This document shows positions 12,829 to 13,623 of a DNA stretch of 13,623 bases, piece by piece. Below the pieces are notes generated by a model. The model was not told where the DNA came from, searched no databases, and saw nothing but the letters and a program-made list of their open reading frames with translations. Positions within the stretch are counted from its first letter, which is position 1. Every line of letters starts with the position of its first letter. Source of the stretch: Chloroflexota bacterium (lineage in GTDB: Bacteria > Chloroflexota > Anaerolineae > Thermoflexales > Thermoflexaceae); NCBI GenBank assembly GCA_030550075.1, contig JAUQQB010000035.1, positions 1 to 13,623 on the forward strand, in the 5' to 3' direction. Both the position numbers and the translations under genes were made by a program.

Positions 12829-13623
12829 CTACGGAGCGAACGCCGACCGGCTCCGGGCCAGGCGCTCCGCATACTGCCGGCGGTAGTATTCCTGGTATTC
12901 CCCCGACTTGATCTTGCGCCACCACCCCTCGTTCTCCACATACCACCGCACCGTCTTCTCCAGCGCCTCGTCCAGGCTGTGCCGGCTGCGCCAGCCCAGG
13001 GCCAGGATCTTCGAGATGTCCAGGGCGTAGCGCCGATCATGCCCCGGCCGGTCCGGCACCAGGCGGATCAGCGAGTAAGGCTTGCCCAGGATGTCCAGGA
13101 TCTTCTTCGCCACCTCGATGTTCGGCGTCGAGATCCCCGTCCCCAGGTTGTAGATCTCCCCCGGCTGCCCCTTCCGCAGGACCAGATCGATCCCCTCGCA
13201 GTGATCGATGACGTATTGATAATCTCTCATCTGCTGGCCATCGCCGTAAAGGGGCAGCGGCTCGTTGTCGATGGCGTTGGTGATGCACAGGGGGACGAAC
13301 TTCTCAGGATACTGATAGGGGCCGATGTTGTTGGAGCCCCGGGTGATGGTCACCGGGACCCCGAAGCTGGTGTGATAGGCCAGGCAGAGGAGATCTGCCC
13401 CCGCTTTGCTGGCGGAATAGGGGCTGCGGGGCGCCAGGGGATCCCGCTCGGTGGAGGCCCCCTCCAGCACCTCGCCGTAGACCTCGTCTGTAGAGACCTG
13501 ATGGTAACGCAGCCCGAAGATCCGGGCCGCCTCCAACAACACATACGTCCCGAAGACGTCCGTCTGGACGAAGCTCCCGGGCTCCATCAGCGAGCGGTCC
13601 ACATGGGATTCGGCGGCGAAGTT
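12829..13623 (-). CDS. rmlB: dTDP-glucose 4,6-dehydratase (5' partial)
   Basis: NAD-dependent short-chain-dehydrogenase-fold enzyme converting dTDP-glucose to dTDP-4-keto-6-deoxyglucose, the branch point to dTDP-rhamnose and other deoxysugars. The visible 264 residues begin with NFAAESHVDRS, a typical RmlB segment. QVSTDEVYGEV carries the Thr-Asp-Glu active-site triad, SPYSASKAGADLL the YxxxK pair, and TRGSNNIGPYQYPEKFVPL the substrate loop; DYQYVIDHCEGIDLVL, EIYNLGTG and VPDRPGHDRRYALD follow. The N-terminal Rossmann strand, roughly 80 residues, lies beyond the right edge. The stop is TAG at 12829-12831. It probably belongs to a deoxysugar cluster extending rightward and could supply a donor to the glycosyltransferases on the left. 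GC-rich codon use differs from the left half of the polysaccharide operon. Confidence 0.95.
   Translation of the reverse strand, partial: NFAAESHVDRSLMEPGSFVQTDVFGTYVLLEAARIFGLRYHQVSTDEVYGEVLEGASTERDPLAPRSPYSASKAGADLLCLAYHTSFGVPVTITRGSNNIGPYQYPEKFVPLCITNAIDNEPLPLYGDGQQMRDYQYVIDHCEGIDLVLRKGQPGEIYNLGTGISTPNIEVAKKILDILGKPYSLIRLVPDRPGHDRRYALDISKILALGWRSRHSLDEALEKTVRWYVENEGWWRKIKSGEYQEYYRRQYAERLARSRSAFAP

Overview
The window is bacterial chromosomal DNA in which every convincing gene lies on the minus strand, so it reads from right to left. The right third (genes for a sugar-nucleotide enzyme, thioredoxin and similar) is visibly GC-rich. The middle and left (parts of 1-6600) are more AT-rich, with different codon habits. 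That contrast is common for polysaccharide loci assembled by gene transfer. Gene content and style would suit a free-living, possibly thermophilic bacterium such as a Chloroflexota lineage. This is an impression only: no rRNA or other phylogenetic marker is present.

Layout in transcription order. (1) 13623-12829: the C-terminal 264 residues of a dTDP-glucose 4,6-dehydratase (RmlB), cut by the window edge. (2) 12715-12506: a small one-helix membrane protein. (3) 12499-12319: a complete 181-bp non-coding mobile element (MITE-like) with 16-bp terminal inverted repeats and a perfect 5-bp target duplication. (4) 12190-11672: an uncharacterised coiled-coil protein. (5) 11245-11042: a CDGSH iron-sulfur protein; 10930-10586: thioredoxin; 10443-9841: an intradiol-dioxygenase-fold lipoprotein. 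(6) 9840-9331: a decayed intergenic stretch holding a frameshifted flippase remnant and a lone copy of the mobile-element end. (7) 9330-1: a nine-gene, tightly overlapping operon for a surface polysaccharide: Wzx-type flippase, GT4, GT39-like membrane glycosyltransferase, SAM methyltransferase, GT2, SAM methyltransferase, GT4, GT4, FkbM-type methyltransferase.

How the genes would work together: RmlB makes dTDP-4-keto-6-deoxyglucose, the precursor of rhamnose and other deoxysugars. The GT2 and GT4 enzymes would build a lipid-linked oligosaccharide on the cytoplasmic face, the three methyltransferases could decorate it, and the flippase would export it. The GT39-like enzyme could add a sugar from a polyprenyl-phosphate donor on the outside. 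The acceptor and the final polymer cannot be read from the sequence.

The most unusual structure is the small mobile element. A second copy, inverted relative to the first, sits at the extreme left (1-135), inside the last gene of the polysaccharide operon. That gene's reading frame stays open through the inserted element to the window edge, so the methyltransferase appears to have lost its own stop codon and gained at least 44 element-encoded residues. The complete copy lies 6 bp beyond the stop codon of another gene. Both copies carry strong hairpins, which raises the possibility that these elements act as mobile 3'-end or terminator modules.
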